From Pantoea eucrina (GTDB lineage Bacteria > Pseudomonadota > Gammaproteobacteria > Enterobacterales > Enterobacteriaceae), in NCBI RefSeq assembly GCF_002095385.1, contig NZ_MIPP01000023.1, forward strand, positions 1 to 62,550: a stretch of 62,550 bases of DNA, read 5' to 3'. The notes beneath the pieces were generated by a model, which did not search any database, was not told where the DNA came from, and saw only the letters and a program-made list of their open reading frames with translations. Each line of letters starts with the position of its first letter. Position 1 is the first letter of the stretch. Positions 61,495-62,550 of the stretch are shown here, one piece after another. A program made the translations under genes and the position numbers.

Positions 61495-61510
61495 GTGTAA
61501 ACGTTTTCCC
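61495..61510. promoter_or_regulatory. candidate GalR/GalS operator before galR
   Basis: GTGTAAACGTTTTCCC matches the GalR consensus GTGNAANCGNTTNCAC at all but one fixed base. It ends 17 bp before the galR start, suggesting autoregulation. Confidence 0.7.
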
Positions 61511-61527
61511 TGGATGTCGATAATTGC

Positions 61528-62529
61528 ATGGCTACCATAAAGGATGTTGCCCGTATGGCCGGGGTGTCGGTTGCGACCGTTTCCCGTGTTATCAATAACT
61601 CTCCCAAAGCCAGCGAAGGTTCACGCCTCGCGGTAACCCAGGCGATGGAGCAGCTGCAGTATCACCCTAACGCCAATGCGCGCGCGCTGGCACAGCAATC
61701 TACTGAAACGCTGGGGCTGGTGGTGGGTGATGTATCCGACCCTTTTTTTGGCGCGATGGTAAAAGCGGTGGATGAAGTGGCAGGCGAGACCGGCAACTTT
61801 CTGCTGATTGGTAACGGTTACCATAATGAACAAAAAGAGCGGCAGGCGATTGAGCAGCTGATGCGCCATCGCTGCGCGGCGCTGGTGGTGCATGCCAAGA
61901 AAATCCCGGCAGACGATCTGGAGATGCTGATGCGTCAGGTGCCGGGTATGGTGCTGCTGAACCGGCTGATCCCGGGCTTTGAGTCACGCTGTATTGCGCT
62001 TGACGATCGCTATGGCGCCTGGCTCGCCACCCGGCATCTTATTCAGCAGGGCCATACGCACATCGCTTTTATCTGCTCCACGCACACCATTTCTGATGCA
62101 GAGGATCGCCTGCAGGGCTATTACGATGCGCTGCGGGAACACGGCCTGCCCTGTAACGACCGCCTGGTGGCCTGGGGTGAGCCTGATGAAACAGGCGGTG
62201 AGCAGGCGATGACGGAGCTGCTGGGCCGCGGCAAGTCTCTGACGGCCGTCGCCTGCTATAACGACTCGATGGCTGCTGGCGCGTTGGCGGTGCTAAGTGA
62301 TAACGGCATCCGCGTACCAGAGGAGATGTCACTGATCGGGTTTGATGATGTGCTGGTGTCACGTTACGTGCGTCCGCGCCTTACTACCGTGCGCTACCCT
62401 ATTGTCACTATGGCGCAGCAGGCGGCACAGCTGGCGCTGGCGCTGGCGCACGGCAGCGAGCTGCCTGAAGTCACCAATATGTTCAGTCCGACGCTGGTGC
62501 GGCGTCACTCGGTGGGTGGGCCTGGATAA
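61528..62529 (+). CDS. galR: galactose operon repressor GalR
   Basis: GalR is a LacI-family repressor of galactose uptake and breakdown genes, released by D-galactose. The 333-residue protein (343 in E. coli) begins MATIKDVARMAGVSVATVSRV, the helix-turn-helix, with the hinge helix near NANARALAQQ. The effector domain carries GLVVGDVSDPFFGAMVKAV, VLLNRLIPGFE and LIGFDDVLVSRYVRP, nearly identical to GalR. The shorter C-terminus ends RRHSVGGPG. The complete gene ends 21 bp before the window edge. Confidence 0.96.
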   Translation: MATIKDVARMAGVSVATVSRVINNSPKASEGSRLAVTQAMEQLQYHPNANARALAQQSTETLGLVVGDVSDPFFGAMVKAVDEVAGETGNFLLIGNGYHNEQKERQAIEQLMRHRCAALVVHAKKIPADDLEMLMRQVPGMVLLNRLIPGFESRCIALDDRYGAWLATRHLIQQGHTHIAFICSTHTISDAEDRLQGYYDALREHGLPCNDRLVAWGEPDETGGEQAMTELLGRGKSLTAVACYNDSMAAGALAVLSDNGIRVPEEMSLIGFDDVLVSRYVRPRLTTVRYPIVTMAQQAAQLALALAHGSELPEVTNMFSPTLVRRHSVGGPG

Positions 62530-62550
62530 GTGATGCGCCGGGAGCTTTGC

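Overview
The window is chromosomal DNA of an enterobacterium. Gene order follows the Escherichia coli K-12 block from relA to galR almost gene for gene, but protein sequences differ steadily from E. coli. Several features are unlike E. coli: one joined galactarate/glucarate locus, a second FtsI-type penicillin-binding protein between two Omr-like small RNA genes, absence of sdaCB, the fuc operon and ygdQ, and many GGGCGCCATTAATGGCGCCC-type palindromes. A member of the Erwiniaceae (Pantoea, Erwinia or a close relative) fits best. This is inference from gene content and protein similarity recalled from memory, not from a search.

Layout. Positions 1-5973: relA (cut by the window edge), rlmD and barA, the last with a one-base frameshift. 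6052-15113: a sugar-acid catabolic island, with gudP-gudX-gudD-garL-garR-garK on the minus strand and garD divergent. It covers uptake, both dehydratases, the aldolase, the reductase and glycerate kinase, that is, glucarate or galactarate to 2-phosphoglycerate plus pyruvate. 15165-24276: yqcA, truC, yqcC, the csrB RNA with a perfect UvrY/GacA box, syd, queF, ppnN, xni, rlmM, ygdD, gcvA, the gcvB RNA and ygdI. 24483-30025: csdA-csdE, tcdA, mltA, three initiator tRNA genes on a 128-bp period, and amiC. 30208-47148: argA with two ARG boxes, then minus-strand recD, recB, ptrA, recC, a four-gene pseudopilin set (ppdA, ppdB, ygdB, ppdC), thyA and lgt. 47261-53049: ptsP (frameshifted between the GAF and enzyme I parts), rppH, a 685-bp gap with DnaA boxes matching DARS2, mutH, ygdR and tas. 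53361-62529: lplT-aas, an OmrA-like RNA, the FtsI paralog, an OmrB-like RNA, a BisC/TorA-type molybdoenzyme and galR.

How it fits together. Several global regulatory parts sit close together: RelA and the ppGpp-responsive PpnN; the BarA kinase whose partner UvrY should act on the csrB promoter 12 kb away; GcvA with GcvB; the two Omr RNAs; PtsP of the nitrogen PTS; and RppH, which starts RNA decay. DNA repair is represented by RecBCD, Xni and MutH. Cell-wall and envelope functions are MltA, AmiC, the PBP3-like protein, Lgt and Aas/LplT.

The main points to check are the two frameshifts (barA, ptsP), each of which separates a sensory N-terminal part from an intact catalytic part; the FtsI paralog lodged between two sRNA genes with matching promoter motifs; the joined gar/gud locus; and a palindromic repeat family with compensating stem changes, found in all three cases between convergent genes. 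No CRISPR array, prophage, integrase or insertion sequence was seen. The rest is ordinary conserved core genome.
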